Positions 53,399-64,000 of a stretch of DNA of 64,000 nucleotides are shown piece after piece. The DNA comes from JBBQNR01 sp038330145 (GTDB lineage: Bacteria > Actinomycetota > Thermoleophilia > Solirubrobacterales > JBBDJG01). Where the stretch lies: contig JBBQNR010000002.1 in NCBI GenBank assembly GCA_038330145.1, forward strand, positions 1-64,000. The letters run 5' to 3'. Below the pieces are notes generated by a model that saw nothing but the letters and a program-made list of their open reading frames with translations, was not told where the DNA came from and did no database searches. The position numbers and the translations under genes were made by a program. Position 1 is the stretch's first letter, and every line of letters begins with the position of its first letter.

Positions 53399-54030
53399 GC
53401 GGCGCAAGCAGGCTCAGGAACTCGTCGGCTGAGCGCCGGGCAGGAAGGGGCGGCGAACGGCGGCGGCTCGGCAGGCGTCGCAGCGTCGGGCTGGTCGCAT
53501 TGGCCATCGCCGTCGCAGTGGGAGTGGGGATCGCCCTCAGCAGCCCGATCGAGGACGCGATCAAGGAGCTGACGCTGCCGCTGCGCCACGACGACATCAT
53601 CCGGCAGCAGGCGCGCGACAAGAACCTCGACCCGGCGCTGATCGCCGCCATCATCTACCGCGAGTCGAAGTTCCGAGACCAGACCTCCAAGGCCGGCGCC
53701 AAGGGGCTGATGCAGATCCTTCCCTCGACGGCCGAGTTCGTCGCCCGCAAGTCCGGGGGGACGGAGTTCACCAAGGGCGACCTCGGCGACCCGCAGATCA
53801 ACATCTCCTACGGTTGCTGGTACTTTCGCTACCTGCTCGACCTCTACGACGGCAACGAGGTGGCGGCGATCGCCGCCTACAACGCCGGCCACGGGCGCGT
53901 CGACGACTGGGGCGGCGCCCAGCTCCGGGTGGAGGACATCCGCTTCCCCGAGACCAGGCAGTACACACGCGAGGTGCTGCAGAAGCGCGGCGAGTACGCC
54001 GACCACTATCGCGACGAGCTCGGCCTCTAG
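53395..54030 (+). CDS. Membrane-anchored lytic transglycosylase
   Basis: Peptidoglycan-cleaving enzyme with a lysozyme-like SLT domain. A basic N-terminus and one hydrophobic anchor (VGLVALAIAVAVGVGIAL) precede the catalytic domain. Catalytic glutamate is in IIYRESKF, followed by KGLMQILPSTAEF and AAYNAGHGRVDDW, the standard SLT motifs. It has 211 residues from TTG 53395, which overlaps the coaE stop. coaE next to an SLT gene is often seen in high-GC Gram-positives. Confidence 0.92.
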   Translation: MSGASRLRNSSAERRAGRGGERRRLGRRRSVGLVALAIAVAVGVGIALSSPIEDAIKELTLPLRHDDIIRQQARDKNLDPALIAAIIYRESKFRDQTSKAGAKGLMQILPSTAEFVARKSGGTEFTKGDLGDPQINISYGCWYFRYLLDLYDGNEVAAIAAYNAGHGRVDDWGGAQLRVEDIRFPETRQYTREVLQKRGEYADHYRDELGL

Positions 54031-54038
54031 GCGGCGGC

Positions 54039-54221
54039 GTGGCCCCCGCGCGCGGATGGAAGGGCAGGACGGCGGTCATCTCGGCGGTCGCGCTGGGGCT
54101 GGCCACGCTGTGGGCGGACGATTCCTACGAGCTGATCTTCTGGCTCACGATCGCCGGCGGCGCCGTGCTGCTGGCCGACGTGCTGATCCAGCTTCGAAGA
54201 CCGCGAAGACGCCGCAGCTAA
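54039..54221 (+). CDS. 60-aa two-helix membrane protein
   Basis: Small protein from GTG 54039, 8 bases after the transglycosylase stop. Hydrophobic segments TAVISAVALGLATLWA and LIFWLTIAGGAVLLADVLI are separated by a short acidic DDSYE turn, and the tail is very basic (RRPRRRRS). It probably sits in the membrane with both ends inside. No family is recognised. It appears to be the last gene of the rpsA-coaE transcription run. Confidence 0.55.
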   Translation: MAPARGWKGRTAVISAVALGLATLWADDSYELIFWLTIAGGAVLLADVLIQLRRPRRRRS

Positions 54222-54226
54222 CAAAA

Positions 54227-54290
54227 ACATCGAGCCGGCTTCGGCGGACACCTAAGGTCCTGAGAGTCCGCTGCGCCGCCTGACGGCTGT
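54227..54290 (+). repeat. Hairpin repeat family 2, copy before uvrB
   Basis: It begins aacatcgagccggcttcgg. The arms 54243-54249 (ggcggac) and 54266-54272 (gtccgct) pair, as do cggc (54236-54239) and gccg (54275-54278). It aligns with 22479-22546 before lepA. Confidence 0.6.
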
Positions 54291-54301
54291 TACGCGGCCT
54301 C

Positions 54302-54307
54302 TAACAT
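54302..54307 (+). promoter_or_regulatory. Putative -10 box for leaderless uvrB
   Basis: TAACAT ends 6 bases before the uvrB GTG, with no Shine-Dalgarno sequence. No LexA-type box (GAAC-N4-GTTC) is seen nearby. Confidence 0.45.
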
Positions 54308-54313
54308 CAGATT

Positions 54314-56344
54314 GTGCCCCCGTTCAAGTTCAACCCCGCCTATAAGCCCGTCGCGGACCAGCCCCAGGCGATCAGCCGGCTGGCCGAGGGCCTCGATCGT
54401 GGCGATCGCTTCCAGACGCTGCTGGGGGTGACCGGCTCCGGTAAGACGGCGACGATGGGCTTCACGATCGAGCAGATCCAGAAGCCGACGCTCGTGCTTG
54501 CCCACAACAAGACCCTGGCGGCCCAGCTCTGCAGCGAGTTCCGGGAGTTCTTTCCCGACAACGCCGTGGAGTACTTCGTCTCCTACTACGACTACTACCA
54601 GCCTGAGGCCTATGTCCCGCAGCAGGACCTCTACATAGAGAAGGACTCCTCGATCAACGACGAGATCGACCGCCTGCGCCACTCGGCCACGGCGGCCCTG
54701 TTCGCGCGCAGGGACGTCATCATCGTGGCCTCGGTCTCCTGCATCTACGGCATCGGCTCCCCCGACCTCTACAAGGAGAAAATGCTGTTGCTGAGGGTGG
54801 GGGACTGGGTCGATCGTGACGCCACGCTGCGCCAGCTTGTGTCGATGCAGTACAGCCGCAACGACCAGAACCTGACTCGCGGCACGTTCAGGGTGCGCGG
54901 AGAGGTTCTGGAGGTCCATCCCTCCTACGCCGACAGCGCCTACCGCGTGCAGCTCTTCGGCGACGAGGTCGAGCGCATCCAGCACTTCGACCCGCTCACC
55001 GGCGAGATCCATCACGAGCTCAGCCACGTCGACGTCTGGCCCGCCACCCACTACGTGACCTCGCCCGACATCATCGAGCGCTCGCTGCACGAGATAAAGC
55101 ACGAGATGGAGGAGCGCTGCGCCTGGCTCGAGGCCAACGGCAAGCCGCTCGAGTCGCACCGGCTGCGCCAGCGCACGCAGTACGACATGGAGATGCTGAA
55201 GGAGATGGGGTTCACCTCGGGGATCGAGAACTACTCGCGCATCCTCGACGGCCGTCCCGCCGGCTCGCCGCCGCACACGCTGATCGATTACTTCCCCGAC
55301 GACTTCGTCTGCTTCATCGACGAGTCGCATCAGACGGTTCCGCAGGTGGGCGGCATGTACGAGGGCGACCGCTCCCGCAAGCAGACGCTGATCGACTTCG
55401 GCTTCCGGCTGCCGTCGGCGCTCGACAACCGGCCGCTGCGCTTCGACGAGTTCCTCAAGCGCGTTCCTCAAATCGTGTTCGCCTCGGCGACGCCGGGGCC
55501 GTACGAGCGTGAGCACTCGGAGCAGGTCGTTGAGCAGATCGTGCGCCCGACGGGGATCGTCGACCCGGAGGTCGAGGTGCGCGAGACCAAGCACCAGATC
55601 GACGACCTCATGAACGAGATCCGCGTGCGGGCGGAGGCCGACGAGCGCGTTCTGGTCACGACGCTGACCAAGAAGATGGCCGAAGACCTGACCGGCTATC
55701 TGCTCGAGTACGGCTTCCGGGTGCGCTACCTGCACTCGGAGATCGACACGCTGGAGCGGATCCAGATCATTCGCGACCTGCGGCTGGGCGAGTACGACGT
55801 TCTGGTGGGTGTGAACCTGCTGCGGGAGGGCCTGGACCTGCCGGAGGTCTCACTGATCGGAATCCTCGACGCCGACAAGGAGGGCTTCCTACGCGGAGAG
55901 ACCAGCCTGATCCAGACCATCGGCCGGGCCGCCCGCAACGTCAACGGCCGGGTGCTGATGTACGCCGACCGCGAGACGGCATCGATGCGGGCCGCGATCG
56001 GGGAGACGGATCGTCGCCGAACCATCCAGCTCGCCTACAACGAGGAGCATGGCATCACGGCCGCGACGGTGAAGAAGGGCATATCCGACATGTCCGACTT
56101 CCTGTCGCTGGAGTCACAGGCCGTGCCGCGCTCGAAGAGGCGGCGCGCCGACCGCGACGAGGACGTGCGCACTCCCGAGGAGCTCGAGCGCCTGATCGTC
56201 GAGATCGAAGAGGAGATGCTCGCCGCCGCGGAGGACCTGCGCTTCGAGTACGCGGCGAAGCTGCGCGACGAGATCCGTGAGCTGCGCCGCGAGTACGAGC
56301 TGGCGGGCGGCAGCCGCACCGCCGGCGACACCAGCTCGACCTAG
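54314..56344 (+). CDS. uvrB: UvrABC excinuclease subunit B
   Basis: Damage-verification helicase of nucleotide excision repair. Walker A is GVTGSGKT at residues 38-45, and the DNA-clamping beta-hairpin region is YYDYYQPEAYVP. Helicase motifs include CFIDESHQTVPQ, FASATPG, GVNLLREGLDLPEVSL and QTIGRAARN. A C-terminal UVR motif (EEEMLAAAEDLRFEYAAKLRDE fragment) binds UvrC. It has 676 residues from GTG 54314. uvrA lies 1.7 kb downstream, separated by a minus-strand gene pair. Confidence 0.97.
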   Translation: MPPFKFNPAYKPVADQPQAISRLAEGLDRGDRFQTLLGVTGSGKTATMGFTIEQIQKPTLVLAHNKTLAAQLCSEFREFFPDNAVEYFVSYYDYYQPEAYVPQQDLYIEKDSSINDEIDRLRHSATAALFARRDVIIVASVSCIYGIGSPDLYKEKMLLLRVGDWVDRDATLRQLVSMQYSRNDQNLTRGTFRVRGEVLEVHPSYADSAYRVQLFGDEVERIQHFDPLTGEIHHELSHVDVWPATHYVTSPDIIERSLHEIKHEMEERCAWLEANGKPLESHRLRQRTQYDMEMLKEMGFTSGIENYSRILDGRPAGSPPHTLIDYFPDDFVCFIDESHQTVPQVGGMYEGDRSRKQTLIDFGFRLPSALDNRPLRFDEFLKRVPQIVFASATPGPYEREHSEQVVEQIVRPTGIVDPEVEVRETKHQIDDLMNEIRVRAEADERVLVTTLTKKMAEDLTGYLLEYGFRVRYLHSEIDTLERIQIIRDLRLGEYDVLVGVNLLREGLDLPEVSLIGILDADKEGFLRGETSLIQTIGRAARNVNGRVLMYADRETASMRAAIGETDRRRTIQLAYNEEHGITAATVKKGISDMSDFLSLESQAVPRSKRRRADRDEDVRTPEELERLIVEIEEEMLAAAEDLRFEYAAKLRDEIRELRREYELAGGSRTAGDTSST

Positions 56345-56506
56345 TGGCCCTTCTCAAAACGTTTCAGCGGGAACGGCGGCCTCCGGGGGCCGCCATGCGG
56401 CGTCCTCTGTCGACCCTGTACTGACCGGTACAGGGTCTCCCTGCGTCCTTGCCTGGCGGCCCCGGGCGCCTCGCCGTTGCCTGGCGAACGCTCCGAGAAG
56501 GCCCAC
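56342..56506. repeat. Inverted-repeat element family 1, long structured copy B
   Basis: It starts at the uvrB stop codon TAG. Left end gtggcccttctcaaaacg corresponds to the reverse complement of the right end (gtgggccttctcggagcg). Inner arms aacggcg (56372-56378) and cgccgtt (56472-56478) pair. The central hairpin 56412-56421 with 56428-56437 is a perfect 10-bp stem with loop tgaccg. It lies between the convergent uvrB and DUF2182 genes. Confidence 0.75.
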
Positions 56507-56521
56507 CAGGAGCTCGAAGAT

Positions 56522-57298
56522 CTACGCCGGCAGGCCCGACCCCGCCAGCAGCACCACCGCGGCAAGCGCGAGCAGGGTCACGCCGACGACCGGCACGGCA
56601 CGCCGGCCACCCCGGGCCGTCTTCTCGTAGACCATCAGGGCGGTCAGGGCCGCCATCCACCACAGGCTCGCGACGCCGGCGGCGAACATCACCAGCATCA
56701 GGGCCCAACAGCAGCCGAGGCAGTAGACGCCATGGCCACGGCCGAGCCGGAATGCCCCACCGGCGCCGCGCTCATAATGAGTCAACAGATAGGAGCCGGG
56801 GTGCCGGCACTGCTTCAAGCAGGCATCCTTGAGGCTCGAGAACTGGAAGGCGCCTGCAAGCGCCAGCGCACCCCCCGCGATCAGCCACGGTCGCGCAGCC
56901 AGCCACGGCACGCTGTCGACGGTCGCGTGGATCCCGAGGTCACCCATGAACGCCAGCGCGCCGAACGCGCTCCACACCAGCGCGTATCCGCCCAGGAAGG
57001 CTGCCATCGCTGCCCGCGGGCGAGGCTGGCGCTGCGACGCGACCGCGAACAGGCGCACCAGCGGCAGCGACGACGGCAGCATCATGGCGGCGATCATCGA
57101 CTGCCATGCGAGCAGGAACAGGATCAGCGCCAGCCCGTAGGGGAGGCCGGAGTGGATCAGGCGGTCGTGGTGGAGAGAGCCCGCCAGGCCGCCGGACTGC
57201 GCCGCGATCGCCAGCAGCCATGCCGCGGCTATGGCCAGCGGCACCGCGGCCGGGACGCCGCTCCAGCGAGTGCTCAGCGCTCGGGCGGCAGCGCTCAC
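56522..57298 (-). CDS. DUF2182 integral membrane protein
   Basis: Predicted metal-binding membrane protein of the DUF2182 family, function unknown. The 258 residues form about seven hydrophobic helices. Family signatures are AWQSMIAAMMLPSSLPLVRL, a cysteine-histidine block LKDACLKQCRHP, and HGVYCLGCCWALMLVMF. The clustered Cys and His residues support metal or thiol chemistry in the membrane. The GTG start overlaps the DUF1326 stop as GTGA, so the pair is translationally coupled and probably forms one complex. Confidence 0.85.
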   Translation of the reverse strand: MSAAARALSTRWSGVPAAVPLAIAAAWLLAIAAQSGGLAGSLHHDRLIHSGLPYGLALILFLLAWQSMIAAMMLPSSLPLVRLFAVASQRQPRPRAAMAAFLGGYALVWSAFGALAFMGDLGIHATVDSVPWLAARPWLIAGGALALAGAFQFSSLKDACLKQCRHPGSYLLTHYERGAGGAFRLGRGHGVYCLGCCWALMLVMFAAGVASLWWMAALTALMVYEKTARGGRRAVPVVGVTLLALAAVVLLAGSGLPA

Positions 57299-57924
57299 CC
57301 GGCGTGAACCATCTTCCAGTCGGCCTGGATCGCGTTCTTCTTCTCCCGCTCCCAGGTCATGCCGTACTTGGGCAGGTCGATCTTCTGGTGATCGGCGACC
57401 CCGACGTAGGCGGGTGAGCCAGGAACCGTGGAGAAGATCGAGTTCTGAAGCGTGGTCGTGGAGCCGTCGGGGCCGGTATAGGGGTGCATGTCCGCCGATA
57501 TCGCGTCTCCGACCCTCAGCTTTCCGGCACCGTCGCTGATCTCGTGCGACATCGGTGCCCGCTCGACCGCGAGGCGCTCGCCCACGAGGCCGGCCAGGTC
57601 CGCCATCGGGCCGCCGAGCTCGCCCGTCATCATCGCCACGATCGCGTCGAACTGCTCGTCGGTGGCCTTGTCGTCGACGAGCAGCACCTGCTTCCAGTTG
57701 CCCGCCAGCACGTTGCCCGGTATGTAGACGGCCGCCGCGACCGCCAGGCCCGACACGTCGACCCCGCGGATCGTCCCCTTGTCGAAGGTGTACGCGACCA
57801 CGCTCTCGCAGTCGCCGTTGTCCGGATCCTCACCGATCCAGCATGGACAGAGCACGTCGCAGGAGCAGACCTCCAGCAGCGTTCCCTCGAGGTCGTACCC
57901 GCTGCCCGTCGCCGTTGCTGCCAT
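57295..57924 (-). CDS. DUF1326 protein with CxCxxxCxC motif
   Basis: Soluble 209-residue member of the DUF1326 family, biochemical function unknown. The N-terminal motif EVCSCDVLCPCWIG has four cysteines at positions 20, 22, 26 and 28, suggesting metal or cluster binding. A middle GNWKQVLLVDDKATDEQFDAI segment and the C-terminal HPYTGPDGSTTTLQNSIFS block are typical. The gene is first of a two-gene unit with DUF2182, a pairing found across many phyla. It sits between uvrB and uvrA on the opposite strand; no role in repair is implied. Confidence 0.85.
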   Translation of the reverse strand: MAATATGSGYDLEGTLLEVCSCDVLCPCWIGEDPDNGDCESVVAYTFDKGTIRGVDVSGLAVAAAVYIPGNVLAGNWKQVLLVDDKATDEQFDAIVAMMTGELGGPMADLAGLVGERLAVERAPMSHEISDGAGKLRVGDAISADMHPYTGPDGSTTTLQNSIFSTVPGSPAYVGVADHQKIDLPKYGMTWEREKKNAIQADWKMVHAG

Positions 57925-58011
57925 CTTCCGCCTCCCTCACTCGTGGAATGGTCCTCTGAGGCGGAAACCTACCGGCGGGAGGCCTCCGTATCCAGCCCCA
58001 AGCCGGGCTTT

Positions 58012-58053
58012 GGCAGCGGGGGTCCGGCAGCGGGGGTCCGGCAGCGGGGCTCC
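58012..58053 (+). repeat. 14-bp tandem repeat, three copies, before uvrA
   Basis: ggcagcgggggtcc occurs at 58012, 58026 and, with one change, 58040. It ends 22 bases upstream of the putative uvrA -10 box. Confidence 0.8.
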
Positions 58054-58074
58054 GGGCACCCTCCGGGCCGTACA

Positions 58075-58080
58075 TACAAT
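58075..58080 (+). promoter_or_regulatory. Putative -10 box for leaderless uvrA
   Basis: TACAAT ends 7 bases before the uvrA ATG, with tggatac between and no Shine-Dalgarno sequence. Confidence 0.55.
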
Positions 58081-58087
58081 TGGATAC

Positions 58088-61030
<2,943 letters not shown>

Positions 61031-61040
61031 ACCCGCGCCC

Positions 61041-61916
61041 TTGAGACGACTGGGCGAGCTGGCGCTGGTCGCGGTCGCGGCCGTCTGGGGCCTGACGTTC
61101 GTGATGGTCCAGGACGCGATCGAGCATCTGGAGCCGATGGCGTTCCTGGCCTACCGCTTCCTGCCGGCGGCCGCGCTGGTGGCAATTGCTTTTTGGGGCC
61201 CGCTGCGCCGGCTCTCACGCGCGGGTTGGTTGTCAGGGCTTGCGATGGGCGTCTTCCTGACCGCCGGCTATGTCTTTCAGACCTACGGGCTGCAGCACAC
61301 GACCGCGTCCAACGCCGGCTTCATCACCGGTTTGTTCGTAGTGCTGACGCCGCTGTTCGGGGCCCTTCTGTGGCGGCTCGATGTCGGTCGGACCACCTGG
61401 CTGGCGGCCGGCGTGTCGGCGGTCGGGCTGCTGCTGCTCTCCGGTGCCGGCGGCGACCTCAACCTGAAGGGCGACGGCGTGGTGTTTCTGTGCGCGTGCG
61501 CGTTCGCGGCTCACATCCTGGTGACGGCGAGGGCCGTCACGAACCACAACGTCGGTGCGCTGGTGGCAGTGCAGCTCGGGCTCTGTGGACTGTTCTGTCT
61601 CGTGGTGGCCGGCATCGCCGGCCAGCTCGAGGCTCCCCGCGGCTCCACCGTCTGGAGCGCCCTCGTCGTCACTTCGCTGATGGCGAGCGCACTGGGCTTC
61701 CTTGTCCAGAGCTACGCGCAGCAGCACGCCTCGCCGGCACGCACGGCGCTGATCCTGGCAGCCGAGCCGGCCTTCGCGGGCCTGTTCGGCTACCTGCTCC
61801 AGGACGAAAGGCTCTCGCTGCTCGCCTGGGCCGGCGCCGCGCTGATCATGGCGGCGATCGTGGCGGTTGACGTCGTGCCTCGCCTGCGGCCACCCCGGCC
61901 GCTGCCGGAGGGCTAG
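61041..61916 (+). CDS. EamA/DMT-family transporter
   Basis: Ten-helix membrane transporter of the drug/metabolite superfamily, 291 residues, with two EamA repeats. The first (VAAVWGLTFVMVQDAIEHL, FLAYRFLPAAALVAIAF, FITGLFVVLTPLFGALLW) and second (VFLCACAFAAHILVTARAV, TALILAAEPAFAGLFGYLL) halves are intact. Substrates of this family include amino acids and nucleosides; none can be assigned here. It starts with TTG 61041 right after uvrA and converges with the binding-protein gene. Confidence 0.87.
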   Translation: MRRLGELALVAVAAVWGLTFVMVQDAIEHLEPMAFLAYRFLPAAALVAIAFWGPLRRLSRAGWLSGLAMGVFLTAGYVFQTYGLQHTTASNAGFITGLFVVLTPLFGALLWRLDVGRTTWLAAGVSAVGLLLLSGAGGDLNLKGDGVVFLCACAFAAHILVTARAVTNHNVGALVAVQLGLCGLFCLVVAGIAGQLEAPRGSTVWSALVVTSLMASALGFLVQSYAQQHASPARTALILAAEPAFAGLFGYLLQDERLSLLAWAGAALIMAAIVAVDVVPRLRPPRPLPEG

Positions 61917-61921
61917 CTCGA

Positions 61922-62743
61922 TCACTCCAGGATCCGCTTCGGGGGATCGGCGCCGAACCACCTGCGGTAGATCTCGGCGTAGGTCCCATCCTTCTTCAGC
62001 TTCCCGAGTGCCTCGTTCACGGCCCCTCGCAACGCGTCGCTGTGCTTGGCGAACGCGAAGCCGTACTGGTCCCCGGTCGGCATCACCTGCACGACGCTCA
62101 GCTGAGGACGCCGCTGCTGGGCATAGTTCAGGACCGCGAAGTCGTGGATGACGGCGTCGACCTGTCCTGCCTCCAGTGCCTGGTAAGCGTCGTCGATGAG
62201 GTCGAAGGTCCTCACCGTCTTCGCGTCCGTCTTGTCCCGTGCGTAGTCGGCGCCGCCGGTGCCGAGTTGTGCCGCGACCACCCGGCCCTTCAGGTCGTCG
62301 ACTGATCCGATCGCGCTTCCTTTCCTCACCATCAGCGACTGGTCGGCGGGCAGGTACGGGTCAGAGAAGGCGACCGTGCCCTTGCGATCGGCTGTGATCG
62401 GAACAGCGGATGCGACCATGTCGAACCGGTCCTGCGCGAGCTGGCGCAGGCTCGCCTCGAAGGACGTCTTCACGGATCTGACGTCCAGTCCGAGCTGCTT
62501 GCCCAGCTGCCTCACAACGTCGACGTCGAAGCCGACGTAGCGGCCCCCGCGCCTGAACTCGAACGGCTCGTACGGAATCTCGGATCCGACCGTGAGGGTG
62601 CCGGCCCTGATCGTCTCGATCTTTCCCCTTTGCACAGGCTCCGGGGCCCGGTTGTCGTCGCAGCCGGAGATCCAAAGCGCTGCAAGGATCAGCGCAGCAG
62701 GTGCGAGCAGTCGTCGCGACGTCGGGCCGGGCATGGCGATCAT
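61922..62743 (-). CDS. Amino-acid-type ABC substrate-binding lipoprotein
   Basis: Family 3 solute-binding protein (polar amino acids or related compounds), 273 residues. The lipobox is WISGC after a hydrophobic signal (LLAPAALILAAL). Family motifs are LTVGSEIPYEPFEF, YVGFDVDVVRQLGKQLG, DMVASAVPITADRKGTVAFS and a C-terminal LKKDGTYAEIYRRWFG. No permease or ATPase gene lies within reach in this window, so it may work with components encoded elsewhere. ATG 62743 is followed by a second ATG at 62734 that could also be used. Confidence 0.88.
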   Translation of the reverse strand: MIAMPGPTSRRLLAPAALILAALWISGCDDNRAPEPVQRGKIETIRAGTLTVGSEIPYEPFEFRRGGRYVGFDVDVVRQLGKQLGLDVRSVKTSFEASLRQLAQDRFDMVASAVPITADRKGTVAFSDPYLPADQSLMVRKGSAIGSVDDLKGRVVAAQLGTGGADYARDKTDAKTVRTFDLIDDAYQALEAGQVDAVIHDFAVLNYAQQRRPQLSVVQVMPTGDQYGFAFAKHSDALRGAVNEALGKLKKDGTYAEIYRRWFGADPPKRILE

Positions 62744-62815
62744 GGGTCTACGGTCGTCCTCTCACCGGCGCCCGACCATACATTCCGCCTGCGAACCGAG
62801 CGCGGGTCACTTGCG

Positions 62816-62821
62816 TAGACT
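62816..62821 (+). promoter_or_regulatory. Putative -10 box for the PLP decarboxylase gene
   Basis: TAGACT ends 7 bases before the ATG at 62829, with cgccgca and no Shine-Dalgarno sequence between. Confidence 0.5.
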
Positions 62822-62828
62822 CGCCGCA

Positions 62829-64000
62829 ATGGCAGAGCCGAACGCCGGCGCGCCGGGAACACGGGAATCCGCCGACCAGACGGAGGTCCCATACCTCGAT
62901 GCGCTGCTGGCCTACGCGGCGCGCAACCCGGGAAGGTTCCACGTCCCCGGACACAAGGGCGGCAGCGGCGCCGATCCAATGCTTCTCGACGCCATCGGCG
63001 CCAGGGCGCTCGCTCTGGACATTCCCGCCCTCACATACGGCATCGACGCGGGACCGGCCCCGACCCCGTTCCAGCAGGCGCAGCATCTGGCTGCGGATGC
63101 ATGGGGCGCTCGCCGCAGCTGGTTCCTGATCAACGGCGCAAGCCAGGGCAACCACGCCGCCTGCCTCACGCTCGCGCAGCGCGGAGACCGCGTCGTGGTA
63201 CAGCGAAACGTCCACTCGAGCACGGTCGACGGGCTGATCCTGTCCGGCCTGCGGCCGACATTCGCGGCGCCCGAGCTGGACCCGGAGCTCTCGATCGCGC
63301 ATTGCCTGGAGCCCGAGTCCCTCGACCGTGCGCTCGATGCCACGGAGGGCGCCGCGGGTGCGGTGGTCGTGTCGCCGACCTACTTCGGAGCCGCCGCCGA
63401 CGTGCGTGGTCTCGCGGCGGTGGCGCACCGGCACGATGTGCCTCTCGTCGTCGACGAGGCATGGGGAGCCCACCTGCACTTCCACGACGAACTGCCGGAG
63501 GACGCGCTCGCAGCCGGCGCCGATCTCGTCATCTCGAGCACGCACAAGATCGTCGGCAGCCTGACGCAGTCCGCGATGCTGCATCTGTCCCATGGATCGC
63601 TCGGTCTCGTGGACGAGCAGGTCGTCGACCGCGCGGTCACGCTGGTGGAGTCCACCAGCCCCAGCGCGCTGCTCTCCGGCTCACTGGACGCCGCCCGGCG
63701 CCACGCGGTGCTGCACGGAAAGGACCTCGTCGGCGAGACGATCACGGCGCTGCGCGACGTGCGCGATCAGATCCGCTCGATCCCCGGGCTGGACGTGCTC
63801 GACGAGCGGCTGGTGGGGCGGCCGGGTGTGCACGGGTACGACCCGCTGCGGCTGGCCGTCGACGTGCGGGGCACAGGCCTGAGCGGCTTCGAGATCGCGC
63901 GCATCCTGCGCGAGCAGGACGACGTCAACTTCGAGCTCGCCGCCGAGGCCGTCGTCGTCGCGGTGTTCGGGATGGGCGAGCCGGCGGCTGAGCACGGCCG
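62829..64000 (+). CDS. Orn/Lys/Arg decarboxylase family PLP protein, 3' truncated
   Basis: Fold-type I PLP enzyme of the ornithine/lysine/arginine decarboxylase family, running off the window end after 390 codons. The opening motif RFHVPGHKGGSGADP and the PLP-lysine motif SSTHKIVGSLTQSAML (Lys240) are clear, with DEAWGAHLHFH as the cofactor-binding aspartate region. The short N-terminus, without the wing domain of inducible E. coli enzymes, resembles Bacillus SpeA/YaaO-type proteins, so arginine or lysine is the likely substrate. Its start has a TAGACT box 7 bases upstream. Confidence 0.9.
   Translation, partial: MAEPNAGAPGTRESADQTEVPYLDALLAYAARNPGRFHVPGHKGGSGADPMLLDAIGARALALDIPALTYGIDAGPAPTPFQQAQHLAADAWGARRSWFLINGASQGNHAACLTLAQRGDRVVVQRNVHSSTVDGLILSGLRPTFAAPELDPELSIAHCLEPESLDRALDATEGAAGAVVVSPTYFGAAADVRGLAAVAHRHDVPLVVDEAWGAHLHFHDELPEDALAAGADLVISSTHKIVGSLTQSAMLHLSHGSLGLVDEQVVDRAVTLVESTSPSALLSGSLDAARRHAVLHGKDLVGETITALRDVRDQIRSIPGLDVLDERLVGRPGVHGYDPLRLAVDVRGTGLSGFEIARILREQDDVNFELAAEAVVVAVFGMGEPAAEHG

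Noticed and set aside
57779..58087. Extended uvrA start at ATG 57779
   Set aside because: The region overlaps the divergent DUF1326 start and includes the 14-base tandem repeats; the conserved protein begins at 58088 behind a TACAAT box.

Overview
The window is a high-GC chromosomal segment made almost entirely of tightly packed housekeeping operons. Base composition, gene order (rne/rng-rplU-rpmA-obgE-proB-proA-nadD-rsfS; phoH-ybeY-era; hrcA-dnaJ-prmA-yqeY) and frequent GTG/TTG starts point to an actinobacterium. My best guess is the class Thermoleophilia (Solirubrobacterales-like); that rank is inference, because no 16S rRNA gene is present. There are no phage genes, insertion sequences or CRISPR arrays.

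Layout. 1-7659: RNase E/G (5' truncated), ribosomal proteins L21 and L27, Obg, proline synthesis (proB, proA), nadD and rsfS. 7660-8083: a 350-base gap with hairpins and repeat fragments, then tRNA-Ala(GGC). 8085-13375, minus strand: an exported set consisting of DUF1800, DUF1501, a cupredoxin, a 57-aa ORF and a lysyl-oxidase-domain protein. 13512-20774: leuS, a cupin, DNA uptake genes comEA-comEC, holA and, on the minus strand, rpsT. 20840-30745: murJ, lepA, a secreted protein, a two-gene MaoC dehydratase pair, an epimerase, hrcA-dnaJ-prmA and yqeY. 30768-33062: phoH-ybeY-era. 33141-41762: hisIE and a complete tryptophan set trpE-G-D-C, htrA, trpF-B-A. 41763-49735: a 54-aa membrane protein, pfkA, an orphan LivK-type lipoprotein, malic enzyme, polA, a YdcZ-type membrane protein and a CsbD-like protein. 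49813-54221: a flavoprotein divergent from rpsA, then coaE, a lytic transglycosylase and a small membrane protein. 54314-64000: uvrB, the DUF2182/DUF1326 pair, uvrA, an EamA transporter, an orphan amino-acid-type binding protein and a truncated PLP decarboxylase.

Expression signals form a consistent picture. At least 18 transcription-unit-leading genes carry a TANNNT hexamer 6 to 10 bases before the start codon and no Shine-Dalgarno sequence, which predicts widespread leaderless mRNAs. Downstream genes are often coupled through NTGA or TGATG stop/start overlaps.

The least explained material is between genes. One family of long inverted-repeat elements (41759-41834, 42093-42148, 52627-52790, 56342-56506) begins at or inside the stop codon of the gene before it. 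Its two long copies share a nested fold whose central hairpin differs in sequence but keeps its pairing. A second, smaller hairpin family precedes lepA, the secreted protein at 24488 and uvrB. These structured repeats, and the exported copper-linked set at 8085-13375, are the best candidates for something undescribed.
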